Origin: Burkholderiaceae bacterium
Lineage (GTDB): Bacteria > Pseudomonadota > Gammaproteobacteria > Burkholderiales > Burkholderiaceae_C
Direction: 5' to 3'
NCBI GenBank assembly: GCA_018780645.1
Contig: JADMJJ010000010.1
Span: 62,001 to 126,000, forward strand
Length of the DNA: 64,000 nucleotides
How positions within the stretch are numbered: the stretch's first letter is position 1; each line of letters starts with the position of its first letter. Made by a program: the position numbers and the translations under genes. This document shows, piece by piece, positions 25,626 to 33,933 of this stretch. The notes under the pieces are model-generated. The model was not told the DNA's origin and did no database searches. It saw only the letters and a list, made by a program, of their open reading frames with translations.

Positions 25626-28600
25626 ATGCGCGGCGCTGACTTCGTCCTCGGTGACTGGACGGTACTGCCCGGCGCCAACCGGCTGGAGTGCGGCGATCAG
25701 CTGCGCCAGGTCGAGCCGCGCGCGATGGACGTGCTGGTGGCCCTGTGCGAGCGCCCCGGCGAGGTGCTCAGTGCCGAAGACCTTTTGACGCAATGCTGGG
25801 GTGACGCGCCACTGGGCGACAACCCGGTGCACAAGACGATTGCCCAGCTGCGCCGTGCCCTGGGCGACAGCGCCACCGAGCCGCGCTATATCGAGACCAT
25901 ACGCAAGCGCGGCTACCGCGCCGTGGCCGCCGTGCGCTCGCTGGACGGCGGCATCGAGCAGGCCCGCGAGGGCGCTTGGACGGGTGGCTCGCCGTTCCGC
26001 GGCCTGCTGGCCTTCGACGAGGCCCATGCCCAGGTCTTCTACGGCCGCGAGCAGGCGACCCAGGCACTGCTGCAGTGCGCCCACCAGCAACTGCTGAAGG
26101 CACAGGGCCTGTGCCTGGTACTGGGCCCCAGCGGCTCGGGCAAGACCTCGCTGGTGCTGGCCGGCCTGTTCCCGGCGCTGCAGCGGCCCGAGGGCTTCGA
26201 GGGCTGGCGCGCGCTCAGCAGCACCAGCCTGGATCTCGGCGATGTCGGTGCGCAAAGCCTGACCACCGCACTGGCCGCTGCGTTGCTGGACTGGGAGCTG
26301 GGCGAGGGCCGACCCATGTTCCCCGGCGCCAGCGCCAGCTCGCTGGCCGCGCATCTGCAAGACGGCATGGACATGGTCTTGTCAGAGATCGACTGGGCCC
26401 TGAGGCGCGAAATGACCGAAGCCCTGCAACCGCTGCAGCTTCTCCTTATCGATCGCCTGGAGACGCTGTTCGTCGCCCCCCAGTTCGACGAAGCCCAGCG
26501 TCAGGGCTTTCTGGACACCCTGCAGGCGCTGGCCCGCGGCGGCCGCGTGCTGGTGGTCGCCGCCTGCCGCAATGACTTCTATCCCCGCCTGGCCGAGTAC
26601 CCGCAGCTGATGGCCAACAAAGCCCAGGGCGCGCATTTCGACCTAGCCCCGCCCACACGGGCCGAGATCACGCAGATGATCCGCCTGCCCGCCCGTGCCG
26701 CCGGCCTGAGCTTCGGCTTCGACCCGGCCACGCAGACGCGGCTGGACGATGTGCTGTGCGACGACGCCGCCCACAGCCCCGACGCGCTGCCGCTGCTGCA
26801 ATACACCCTGGAGGAGCTGTACCGCCAGCGCGGTCCGCAGGGCGAGCTGAGCTTCGAGGCCTACCGTGCGCTCGGTGGCCAGCCGGGTGGCTCGGCCGGC
26901 GGGCTGGAAGGCGCGATCGGCCTGCGCGCCGAAAGCCTGATCGCCGCGCTGCTGCCCATCCAGCAGGAGGCCCTGCCCCATGTGCTGTCGCTGCTGGTGA
27001 TGCTGTCGGGTGACGAATCGCGGGTCACAAGCCGACGCGCGCTCTGGGCCGAGTTGCGCGGCCCGGCCGAGCGCGAACTGGTGCAGGCGCTGGTCGATGC
27101 CCGGCTGCTGGTCAGCGACCTGATCGACGGACAGGCCGGCTTTCGCGTCGCCCACGAGGCCATCCTGCGCCGCTGGCCCCGGGTCACCGACTGGATCGCC
27201 GCCCATCTGCAGGCCCTGCAGCTGCGCAGCCGTCTGCGGCTACAGGTGCAGCGCTGGCTGGACGAGGGCCGCAGCGCCGAGTACCTGCTGCCCAAGGGCA
27301 AGCAGCTGACCGAGACGCGCGAGCTGCTGCAGCGCGTCGAGTTCTCGTTCGGCCCGGCCGAGCAGGACTTCGTGCAGACCTCATTGCGCCGCGCCCGCCT
27401 GGGCGAGCGCCTGCGCCTGTCGGCCGTGATCGGCATCGCCGCGCTGGCCGTGCTGGCCGGCACCCTGGCCTGGCGCGCCAACCGCGCCGAGCAGATCGCC
27501 CAGCAGCGCAGCACCGAGGCGGACGATCTGGTCGGCTATATGCTCGGCGACTTCGCCGACAAACTGCGGCCCATCGGCCGGCTGGAGCTGCTGGACAGTG
27601 TCGGCGCCAAGGCTTTGGACCATCTGCGCACCGCACCGATCACCGACAGCCATGGCAGCCTGCAGCGCGCCAAGGCCTTGACCGTGATTGGTGAGGTGCG
27701 CGTATCCCGGCGTGAGCTCGATGCCGCCTTGCCGCCGCTTCAGGCCGCAGGGCAGTTGCTGTCCGCGCAGGCGCCCGAGGGGCCGCTGGCCATCGATTGG
27801 CGCAAGGCCCAGGGCACCGCGGCCTTCTGGACGGGCCACGTCCACTACTCGAAACGGCAGTTCGAGCAGGCGCGCGCAGCCTTTGAGGACTATCGCCGGC
27901 ATAGCGCGGCGTGGCTGGAGGCCGCGCCAACCCAACCCGAAGCGCAGGTCGAGCTGTCGTATGCGCAGAACACGCTGGGCACGCTGATGCTGCACACCGG
28001 AGATCTGCCCGGCGCAACGCAGCAGTTTCGCCAGTCGATAGCACTCAAGCAACAGGTGCTGCAGCAGCGCCCGCAGAATTTGACGCTGCGCGCCGAATGG
28101 GCCGACAGCATGACCTGGCTGGGCTCGGCCCTGCTCTGGCAGGGCGAGTTCCAGCAAGCCCGGCTGCTGTTCGCCGATGGCTTGCAGGGCGTGGTCAACG
28201 CGCGGGCCTCGGCCCCCAAGGACCTCGAATGGGTGTACCGCGAAGCGCTGGCGCACTGGTGGCTGGGCAATGCCTGGCAACGCCTGCGCCGCTCGGCCGA
28301 TGCCCACAGCGAATGGTCGAACGGCCTGGCGCTGACCCGGGAGTTGTTGCAGCAAGAACCCAAGAACCGCCGCTGGCGGCTGATGCAGGCACGGTTGGAA
28401 TTGGCGTCGGCCAGTGCGCAGACCGGCAACACGGCGGCCTTGGCACCTCGCCTGCGCGAGTTGGCCGACGAGTTGGCGGGGCTGGACAAGGGCGCGCTGT
28501 CCGGCACCGCCCCAGAACGCCTGCCGCTGCGCGTACAGCTTCAGCTGGCCCTGGCCCGCTCCCTGCAATCCCAAGGCCAGCGGGTCGATGCCCTGCGCCT

Positions 28601-28898
28601 GTTGGACGAGCTACTTCCGGTGGTCAGCGGCGCCGTGGCGCGCCGCCCCGAGGATTTGCGCTTGCGCGTTGAACACGGGCGCCTGCGGCTGGCGCTGGCC
28701 GCTGCGCAGCCGAAGAACCCTGCAGCACAAACCCAGTGTGCCGCGGTACTGAACGATTTCAGGGAATTGGGCCCGCTCTTGCGGGTTCATTTAGATATTA
28801 CAGATGTCTGGATTCAGGCACATTCCTGTCTGGGTCAAAGTGGGCAGGTGCTGCGTGAGCAGGAATGGCTTTCGCAGCGCATACCGCCCGGTGTTTGA
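25626..28898 (+). CDS. Winged-helix nSTAND NTPase regulator with membrane segment and TPR-like C-terminus
   Basis: 1090 residues. Residues ~5-100 are an OmpR/CadC-type winged helix (FVLGDWTVLPGANRLECGD, LLTQCWGD, VHKTIAQLRRALGD, YIETIRKRGYRA). An nSTAND1 module follows: SPFRGLLAFDEAHAQVFYGRE, P-loop GPSGSGKTSL at about 166-175, LLIDRLETLF (Walker B) and the EELYRQRG region. A single transmembrane helix lies at ~598-618. After it come SEADDLVGYML-type sequence and helical repeats to the end that look like degenerate TPRs. The protein joins a DNA-binding head, an ATP switch and a probable sensor tail. The ATG at 25626 is chosen as the last before the domain. Ligand and targets are unknown. Confidence 0.85.
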   Translation: MRGADFVLGDWTVLPGANRLECGDQLRQVEPRAMDVLVALCERPGEVLSAEDLLTQCWGDAPLGDNPVHKTIAQLRRALGDSATEPRYIETIRKRGYRAVAAVRSLDGGIEQAREGAWTGGSPFRGLLAFDEAHAQVFYGREQATQALLQCAHQQLLKAQGLCLVLGPSGSGKTSLVLAGLFPALQRPEGFEGWRALSSTSLDLGDVGAQSLTTALAAALLDWELGEGRPMFPGASASSLAAHLQDGMDMVLSEIDWALRREMTEALQPLQLLLIDRLETLFVAPQFDEAQRQGFLDTLQALARGGRVLVVAACRNDFYPRLAEYPQLMANKAQGAHFDLAPPTRAEITQMIRLPARAAGLSFGFDPATQTRLDDVLCDDAAHSPDALPLLQYTLEELYRQRGPQGELSFEAYRALGGQPGGSAGGLEGAIGLRAESLIAALLPIQQEALPHVLSLLVMLSGDESRVTSRRALWAELRGPAERELVQALVDARLLVSDLIDGQAGFRVAHEAILRRWPRVTDWIAAHLQALQLRSRLRLQVQRWLDEGRSAEYLLPKGKQLTETRELLQRVEFSFGPAEQDFVQTSLRRARLGERLRLSAVIGIAALAVLAGTLAWRANRAEQIAQQRSTEADDLVGYMLGDFADKLRPIGRLELLDSVGAKALDHLRTAPITDSHGSLQRAKALTVIGEVRVSRRELDAALPPLQAAGQLLSAQAPEGPLAIDWRKAQGTAAFWTGHVHYSKRQFEQARAAFEDYRRHSAAWLEAAPTQPEAQVELSYAQNTLGTLMLHTGDLPGATQQFRQSIALKQQVLQQRPQNLTLRAEWADSMTWLGSALLWQGEFQQARLLFADGLQGVVNARASAPKDLEWVYREALAHWWLGNAWQRLRRSADAHSEWSNGLALTRELLQQEPKNRRWRLMQARLELASASAQTGNTAALAPRLRELADELAGLDKGALSGTAPERLPLRVQLQLALARSLQSQGQRVDALRLLDELLPVVSGAVARRPEDLRLRVEHGRLRLALAAAQPKNPAAQTQCAAVLNDFRELGPLLRVHLDITDVWIQAHSCLGQSGQVLREQEWLSQRIPPGV

Positions 28899-28913
28899 TC
28901 CGAGATCAATACC
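28896..28913 (+). promoter_or_regulatory. Heptamer pair (11-bp period) ahead of the 124-residue protein
   Basis: TGATCCG (28896-28902) and CAATACC (28907-28913) start 11 bp apart, resembling the arrays at 25511, 29325 and 29956 but less exact. It overlaps the end of the regulator gene and stands 27 bases ahead of the next start. Confidence 0.35.
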
Positions 28914-28939
28914 CAACCACGCCAGAGAGGAATACTGTC

Positions 28940-29314
28940 ATGCCCAATACTTACTATGTTCAGGCCCAGGTCGATACCCCTACCGGTCAGATTGCGGTGG
29001 CCAATTACTATATTGACAAGAAATGCTCACAGCCGGCCACACTGCCGCTGAGCGTCGCCCTGAGTGCGGGCGCCTGCACCATTGTTCAGGCCACCGATTC
29101 GACGCTGACGCTGGTGGGCGCGGTCTTCAAAACCATAGGCGGCGTGCCGGTGCTGACGTCCAACAATTTCTACCCCGCCTCGCAAGGCAGCGTTTCCATC
29201 AGCATGCCCACCGATGACATCGTCACCAAGGGCGTGGTCCTGCTGTTCTCCGACCCGCTGCAGGTGAGCGCGCTCTACCCGACCTCGGATCCGCAAATCA
29301 CCAACGAAACCTGA
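28940..29314 (+). CDS. Hypothetical protein (124 residues), nSTAND-regulator neighbour
   Basis: Family not recognised. The ATG at 28940 has AGAGG 9 to 10 bases upstream. The chain has no signal peptide; it begins PNTYYVQAQVDTPTGQIAVANYY and is rich in Thr, Ser, Val and Ala with alternating hydrophobic residues (ATDSTLTLVGAVFKTIGGVPVL), suggesting a compact beta-sandwich. Two Cys (CSQPAT... ACTIVQ) are 16 residues apart. It follows the nSTAND regulator by 41 bases and is succeeded by a hairpin terminator at 29436. Codon use is slightly less GC-biased than in its neighbours. It may be a ligand, effector or structural product of the system; nothing in the sequence decides this. Confidence 0.7.
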   Translation: MPNTYYVQAQVDTPTGQIAVANYYIDKKCSQPATLPLSVALSAGACTIVQATDSTLTLVGAVFKTIGGVPVLTSNNFYPASQGSVSISMPTDDIVTKGVVLLFSDPLQVSALYPTSDPQITNET

Positions 29315-29324
29315 GCCAGCCGTC

Positions 29325-29353
29325 TGATGCCGAACTGATGTCGAGTTGACGCC
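29325..29353 (+). promoter_or_regulatory. Three heptamer direct repeats with exact 11-bp period
   Basis: TGATGCC (29325-29331), TGATGTC (29336-29342) and TGACGCC (29347-29353), each separated by 4 bases. The array lies between the 124-residue protein and the XRE-like gene. No clear -10 box follows at the expected distance, so it could be a repressor site or serve a distal start. Confidence 0.55.
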
Positions 29354-29435
29354 GGCAAACCGGCGACCAGGGCGCACACTTCATTCCGGTCCTCAAGGCG
29401 TGCGTACTGGTCTGCCGCGCTGAAGCAGGGCCCGC

Positions 29436-29466
29436 AAACCCAAGGGTTATCCCTTGGGTTTTGTCG
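29436..29466 (+). terminator. Strong Rho-independent terminator
   Basis: AAACCCAAGGG (29436-29446), loop TTAT, CCCTTGGGTTT (29451-29461), then TGTCGTTT. The stem is a perfect 11 bp. It ends transcription from the nSTAND regulator and the 124-residue gene; the XRE-like gene beyond it must have its own promoter within 29467-29600. Confidence 0.85.
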
Positions 29467-29610
29467 TTTCTGGGCTCCGGAAGCTTTCCGGAAGGTGTTT
29501 GTTGGCCGGTTTTCCTAGAGTGCGCTGGCACCCGGCGTTCCGCGAGCCGGGCAGATACCGGCCTGAGATCCGACAGGCCGGTCCATACAAACACCTTGTT
29601 GGGGCCACCC

Positions 29611-29940
29611 ATGACCAGCTTTGATCAACAACAGCCGCAGTTCGATTCCTCACCGTCGATCCAGGGCACCGCCGCCTCGGCACAGAAAGCCAGCGCCTCC
29701 AAGGGCCGGGTATTCCTCGTCACCGAGGTGCTGAAAGATCTGCGCACCGAGCGCCTGCAAAGCCAGGAAGAAATGGCACACGCCTGCAGCGACGGAAAAT
29801 TCAGGGTGTCGATAGCCACCATCAAGCGCGCCGAAACCGGCCGAGCGGTCGTTTACCGGGTGGCCCGTGAATTGGCCCGTTATTTTGGCGTGCCGGTGCG
29901 GCAAATCATCAAGACGCCGGACAAATCGGGCATGCAGTGA
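29611..29940 (+). CDS. Small XRE-like helix-turn-helix regulator
   Basis: 109 residues; the ATG at 29611 has GGGG 7 bases upstream. The first ~35 residues are polar and low in complexity (TSFDQQQPQFDSSPSIQG), then a helix-turn-helix: VLKDLRTERLQSQEEMAHACSDG, FRVSIATIKRAETGRAVVY, RVARELARYFGVPVRQII. The pattern (QEEMA, SxxTIKRxExG, ARYFGVP) is that of Cro/CI-type domains, with a longer than usual turn. It is likely a DNA-binding partner in the nSTAND cassette. A further heptamer array lies just after its stop. Family assignment is moderate. Confidence 0.72.
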   Translation: MTSFDQQQPQFDSSPSIQGTAASAQKASASKGRVFLVTEVLKDLRTERLQSQEEMAHACSDGKFRVSIATIKRAETGRAVVYRVARELARYFGVPVRQIIKTPDKSGMQ

Positions 29941-29955
29941 ATGAACATCAGCCCC

Positions 29956-29984
29956 TGATACTCATTTGATACCAATATGATCTG
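29956..29984 (+). promoter_or_regulatory. Three heptamer direct repeats with exact 11-bp period (3' of XRE-like gene)
   Basis: TGATACT (29956-29962), TGATACC (29967-29973), TGATCTG (29978-29984), again with 4-base spacers. It is the best match to the array ahead of the nSTAND gene. No plus-strand gene follows before the end of the convergent SNF2 gene, so its target is unclear. Confidence 0.55.
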
Positions 29985-30096
29985 GCTCGACAGTGCCCGA
30001 CGACCCAGACTCTGTGATCGCTCAGGGAAATATAAATAGGGGCCAAGCCCCAATATCTAAATCCAGGACCAGCAGTATTGGGGTGATGCATCTCAC

Positions 30097-32868
30097 TCAG
30101 CTGCTGGTGCCTGTTCGGCCCCAACGGCCGATATCGGTGGCGTGGTCCACCGGAATATCCAGCGCATCCCCTGCAACACCCAGCACCGCGCCCAGCGGCG
30201 CCAGCAGCGCGCCCAGATCTGCCTCGCTGAACTTCACCGCGCCGGCCGCGTCATGGCCCAGCACACCCTGGGCCAGGGCCAGCTTGCGGGCCTGCAGCTC
30301 CAGCATGCGCTCCTCGATGCTGCCCTCGACAACCAGCTTGTAGACGAACACCGGCTGATCCTGGCCGATGCGGTGCGCGCGCGCCGTGGCCTGCTCCTCG
30401 ACGGCCGGGTTCCACCAGGGGTCCATATGGATCACGGTGTCCGCTGCGGTCAGGTTCAGGCCCACACCGCCGGCCTTCAGGCTGACCAGGAAGATCGGCG
30501 CCTCCCCATTCTGGAACTGCCGCACCACGGCGCCGCGCTGCTGGGGCCGGGTCTTGCCGGTCAGGCTCAGGAAGGGCAGCTGCAACTCGGTCAGCTGCTC
30601 GGCAATCAGCTCCAGCATCTCGGTGAATTGCGAGAACACCAGCATGCGCCGGCCCTCGTCCACCAGGGCCGGCAGCATGTCGGCCAGCAGCTCCAGCTTG
30701 GCGCGCTCCATCGTCTTCGGTGTCTTGGTGCCCTTGACCAGATGGGGGTCGCAGCAGACCTGGCGCAGCTTCAGCAAGGCATCGAGGATGGTGATCTGCG
30801 CGCCCTGGAAGCTCTGGCGCGCCAGCACGCGCCGCACCTGCTCGTCGGCCGCCGCGCGCACGCCCTCGTAAAGCTCGCGCTGCTGGCCCTGCAGCTGCAC
30901 GCGCTTGATGACCTCGGTGCGCGGCGGCAGCTCGCTGGCCACGTCCTGCTTGCGGCGGCGCAGGATGAAGGGCCGCACGCGCTGGGCCAGCAGCTGCGCC
31001 CGCAGGGTCTCGCCGTTTTCCTCGATGGGCTTGCGCCAGCGGCGGGCAAAGTCCCGCGCGTCGCCCAGAAAGCCGGGCATCAGGAAGTCGAACTGGGCCC
31101 ACAGCTCGCCCAGATGATTCTCCAGCGGCGTGCCGGTCAGGCACAGGCAGTGGCGGGCCTGCAGACGCCGCAAGGCGCGGGCGCTGCGGCCGCCGGCGTT
31201 CTTCACCATCTGCGCCTCGTCGAGTATCAGCAGATGGAAGCGCTGGGCGGCCAGGGCGTCGATGTCGCGCCACAGCAGCGGGTAGGTGGTCAGCACCAGG
31301 TCGTGATCGCCCATCTGCTCGAACAGGGTGTCGCGCGCCGGGCCCTGCAGGGTCAGCAAGCTTAAAGACGGAGCCATGCGCCGCGCCTCGGCCTGCCAGT
31401 TGAAGATCAGTGAGGTCGGCAGCACCACCAGGGTCGGCAGGTCCAGCCGGCCGGCCTGCTTCTCGACCAGCACATGGGCCAGCGCCTGTGCCGTCTTGCC
31501 CAGGCCCATGTCATCGGCCAGGATGCCCCCCAGCTGCTGGGCGCGCAGATACTGCAGCCAGGCCAGACCTTCCAGCTGGTAAGGGCGCAGCTGCACATTC
31601 AGGCCCTCAGGCGCCGCCACCGGCTGCGGCGCGCCAATGCCCTGCAGCCGCCGCGCCAGGCTGGCGAGGCCGGCCTCGCCCTCCAGCTGCCAGCCGCTCT
31701 GGTCGCCGACGCGATGCGCCTGCACCAGACCCCAGCGCAGGGCCTCCAGCCGGCGCGCCTCCCAGGCACCCAGACGCAGCGGGCCTTCCTGGTTTTGCGC
31801 CCGCAGCGAGTCGGTCAGCAGATCGACCATCGCGCCGATGATGGCCTTCAGCGGCGCGGCCGGCACCTCGATACGGCGGCCCCCCGGAGCGCGCAGCGAG
31901 ATCACCGCGCGGTCGTCGATGGCGGCGATCTGCGCGGCGCTGAGCCAGCGCGTGTCGCGCTTCAGCAGATCGGCCAGCATGGGCGCCAGGTCCAGCGTCT
32001 GGCCATCGATCTCCACACCCAGGCTCAACAGCCAGGAGCCCTCGCGCTCGGGCAGCTTCAGTTTGTCGATGGGGCGCTGGCGGGCGGCCAAGGGCTCGTC
32101 CAGCTCCTTGCCCAGCAGCTCGCCTGTGTCAGGGCTGACGATCAGCTTCCAGCGCTGCACCGGCACGCTCTCGTGGGCAAAACCGGGCTTTACAACCACG
32201 GCCCAGCCCAGCGCCTGCAACCGCGGCACCTGCTCGGCCCAGAAGTCGCCGAAGAACTCCTCCTGGGCCAGGGTCCAGACGGGGCCCAGCTGCTCGCCGG
32301 CCTCGCGCTTGCGCCATTGCAGATTCGCCTCGGGCACCGGCACCAGGCCCAGCTCCCAGACCAGGTCGATCGCGTCGGCCTCGGCCACCAGATCGCGCTG
32401 CATCAGCACGACCTGGCCCCCGGTGTCGTAGAGCGCATGCACCGGCGCGGGCCGGCGGTTCAGCAACGAGTTCGGTGCCTCGGTCTGCCAGCGCGCGCCG
32501 GCCTCGGTGCGGTAGGTCCAGCTGATGTGTGCAACGGTCACCTGCTCGCCGCGCGGGCCCAGCTTGCCGCTGGGCTTGAGGCCCAGCAGGCCGTCGCCAC
32601 GGCTCAGGGTCTGCAGGGTCAGGCAGGGGCGGAACTGGCCGCTGACGGCGCCGGGTTCGGCATCCTCCGGCTCTGTAGGCGCGGGCACGGGCGCCTCGGC
32701 CTCGCCGCGCAGCAGGGCCATCACGCGGGCGGCGTCTTCGTCGGCCAGGGTCGGCAGGCTTTTCAGCGTCGCCGCATCGGCCTGTCGGCGCAAAGCATCC
32801 ACCCAGGCGGCCACGACCTGCTCGCGGCGCGCCGCGGCTTGGGCATCTGGGTCATAGGGGCGGCTCAT
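30097..32868 (-). CDS. SNF2-family DEAD/DEAH-box ATPase (Swi2/Snf2-related)
   Basis: 923 residues. The N-terminal half is a bacterial SNF2-associated region; the ATPase core begins near residue 420 with LRPYQLEGLAWLQYL, then DDMGLGKTAQALAHVL (motif I), LPTSLIFNWQAEA, LDEAQMVKNA (motif II), LTGTPLENHLGELWAQFDFL (motif III), and the helicase C lobe with LVFSQFTEM, FLVSLKAGGVGLNLTAADTVIHMD and ARAHRIGQDQPVFVYKL (motifs V and VI). It is an ATP-driven DNA or nucleoprotein translocase. The start at 32868 overlaps no neighbour; an AraC-type gene diverges from it 35 bases away. No toxin or restriction genes accompany it, so a defence role is not supported. Confidence 0.92.
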   Translation of the reverse strand: MSRPYDPDAQAAARREQVVAAWVDALRRQADAATLKSLPTLADEDAARVMALLRGEAEAPVPAPTEPEDAEPGAVSGQFRPCLTLQTLSRGDGLLGLKPSGKLGPRGEQVTVAHISWTYRTEAGARWQTEAPNSLLNRRPAPVHALYDTGGQVVLMQRDLVAEADAIDLVWELGLVPVPEANLQWRKREAGEQLGPVWTLAQEEFFGDFWAEQVPRLQALGWAVVVKPGFAHESVPVQRWKLIVSPDTGELLGKELDEPLAARQRPIDKLKLPEREGSWLLSLGVEIDGQTLDLAPMLADLLKRDTRWLSAAQIAAIDDRAVISLRAPGGRRIEVPAAPLKAIIGAMVDLLTDSLRAQNQEGPLRLGAWEARRLEALRWGLVQAHRVGDQSGWQLEGEAGLASLARRLQGIGAPQPVAAPEGLNVQLRPYQLEGLAWLQYLRAQQLGGILADDMGLGKTAQALAHVLVEKQAGRLDLPTLVVLPTSLIFNWQAEARRMAPSLSLLTLQGPARDTLFEQMGDHDLVLTTYPLLWRDIDALAAQRFHLLILDEAQMVKNAGGRSARALRRLQARHCLCLTGTPLENHLGELWAQFDFLMPGFLGDARDFARRWRKPIEENGETLRAQLLAQRVRPFILRRRKQDVASELPPRTEVIKRVQLQGQQRELYEGVRAAADEQVRRVLARQSFQGAQITILDALLKLRQVCCDPHLVKGTKTPKTMERAKLELLADMLPALVDEGRRMLVFSQFTEMLELIAEQLTELQLPFLSLTGKTRPQQRGAVVRQFQNGEAPIFLVSLKAGGVGLNLTAADTVIHMDPWWNPAVEEQATARAHRIGQDQPVFVYKLVVEGSIEERMLELQARKLALAQGVLGHDAAGAVKFSEADLGALLAPLGAVLGVAGDALDIPVDHATDIGRWGRTGTSS

Positions 32869-32903
32869 GGACGGCGATTGTGCAGCCCCTACACTGCCGC
32901 CCC

Positions 32904-33872
32904 ATGAAACCCAGTGACTCGAACCGCGCCCACTCGCTGGCCTACGCCCAGCGCATGAACAGGGTGCTGGACCATATCGACCGCCATATGGATCAGGTGC
33001 TGGATCTGCCCAGCCTGGCCGGGGTCGCGCACTTCTCGGCCTTCCACTTCCACCGCCTGTTCGCCGCCTGGACCGGTGAGACGCTGGGCGACTATCTGCG
33101 CCGCCGCCGCCTCGAGGTGGCGGCCGTACACCTGGCCAACCATCCGCGCCGGCCGGTGCTGGACGTGGCGCTGGCGGTCGGCTTCGGCTCCGGCGAGGCC
33201 TTTGCCCGCGCCTTCAAGCTGCGCTTCGGCTGTACGCCGTCCGTCTGGCGCGAGCAGACGCCGCAGCGCTGGGCCGATGAGCTGCAAGCCGTGCGCTCCG
33301 TTGTCCGGGATAGCAATCTGGATCAGGCCGACAGCAAGGCGGGTCAGACGGCGCTCGGCCCTTTGGCCCATCCTGAGCCCTCCTCAATCCTGGAGCTTTC
33401 GATGGAAGTGAAACTCAGCACCCTGCCCGGCGCGCGCGTCGCCTATCTGCGCCACACCGGCCCCTATGGCCCCAGCGTCGGCCGCTTCTGGAACGAGACC
33501 TTCTTCCCCTGGCGTGCCGCCCAGGGCCTGGGGCATGCCCCCTGCTACGGCATCGGCCACGACGACCCCAGCGTTGGCGACCCCGCCAAGTTCCGCTACG
33601 ACGCCTGCGTCGAGGTGCCGGCCGATTTCGTCGCGAAGAGCCCGGCCGGCATCACCGATCTGCCAGGGGGCCGCTACGCGGTGGCCGCCTTCTACGGCAC
33701 CGGCGCCGACATCTCGCTGGCCTGGACCGAGTTCCTGCGCGACTGGCTGCCCGCCAGCGGCCTGGAGCCCGACGGCCGGCCCTGCTTCGAGTACTACCCG
33801 GCCGATGGGCGTTACGACCCGGCCACCGGTGCTTTCGAATGCCAGCTGTGTCTGCCGGTGCGGGCACGCTGA
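32904..33872 (+). CDS. AraC family regulator with GyrI-like effector domain
   Basis: 322 residues. Residues ~10-115 form a two-helix-turn-helix AraC domain at the N-terminus (VLDHIDRHMDQVLDLPSLAG, HFSAFHFHRLFAAWTGETLGDYL, VLDVALAVGFGSGEAFARAFK, RFGCTPSVWR). Residues ~168-320 form a GyrI-like/SbmC binding domain (VKLSTLPGARVAYLRHTGPYG, GIGHDDPSV, YDACVEVPADF, LPGGRYAVAAFYGTG). The arrangement is that of Rob/BmrR-like multidrug-sensing regulators. It diverges from the SNF2 gene; the disulfide oxidoreductase follows 61 bases later and might be a target. The ATG at 32904 is preferred to a GTG eight codons earlier. Confidence 0.9.
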   Translation: MKPSDSNRAHSLAYAQRMNRVLDHIDRHMDQVLDLPSLAGVAHFSAFHFHRLFAAWTGETLGDYLRRRRLEVAAVHLANHPRRPVLDVALAVGFGSGEAFARAFKLRFGCTPSVWREQTPQRWADELQAVRSVVRDSNLDQADSKAGQTALGPLAHPEPSSILELSMEVKLSTLPGARVAYLRHTGPYGPSVGRFWNETFFPWRAAQGLGHAPCYGIGHDDPSVGDPAKFRYDACVEVPADFVAKSPAGITDLPGGRYAVAAFYGTGADISLAWTEFLRDWLPASGLEPDGRPCFEYYPADGRYDPATGAFECQLCLPVRAR

Positions 33873-33933
33873 AGCCTGGCTCACGGACCGCCCGGCCTAT
33901 CATCGGCCGTATCTCAGCCCGGAGGTTCCCGCG

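Noticed and set aside
27381-28574. Minus-strand frame opposite the nSTAND regulator C-terminus
   Set aside because: No start site or motif; shadow of a GC-rich coding region.
30020-30080. GGGGCCAAGCCCC and CCCCAATA...TATTGGGG dyads as an attachment site or small RNA
   Set aside because: The dyads are short, overlap each other and lie between convergent genes; at most weak terminators for both directions.
29993-30343. Possible plus-strand gene controlled by the heptamer array at 29956
   Set aside because: It overlaps the end of the SNF2 gene in antisense, with no ribosome-binding site or motif.
30097-32868. SNF2 ATPase as part of a defence system
   Set aside because: No nuclease, methylase or toxin gene accompanies it; neighbours are an AraC regulator and the XRE-like gene.
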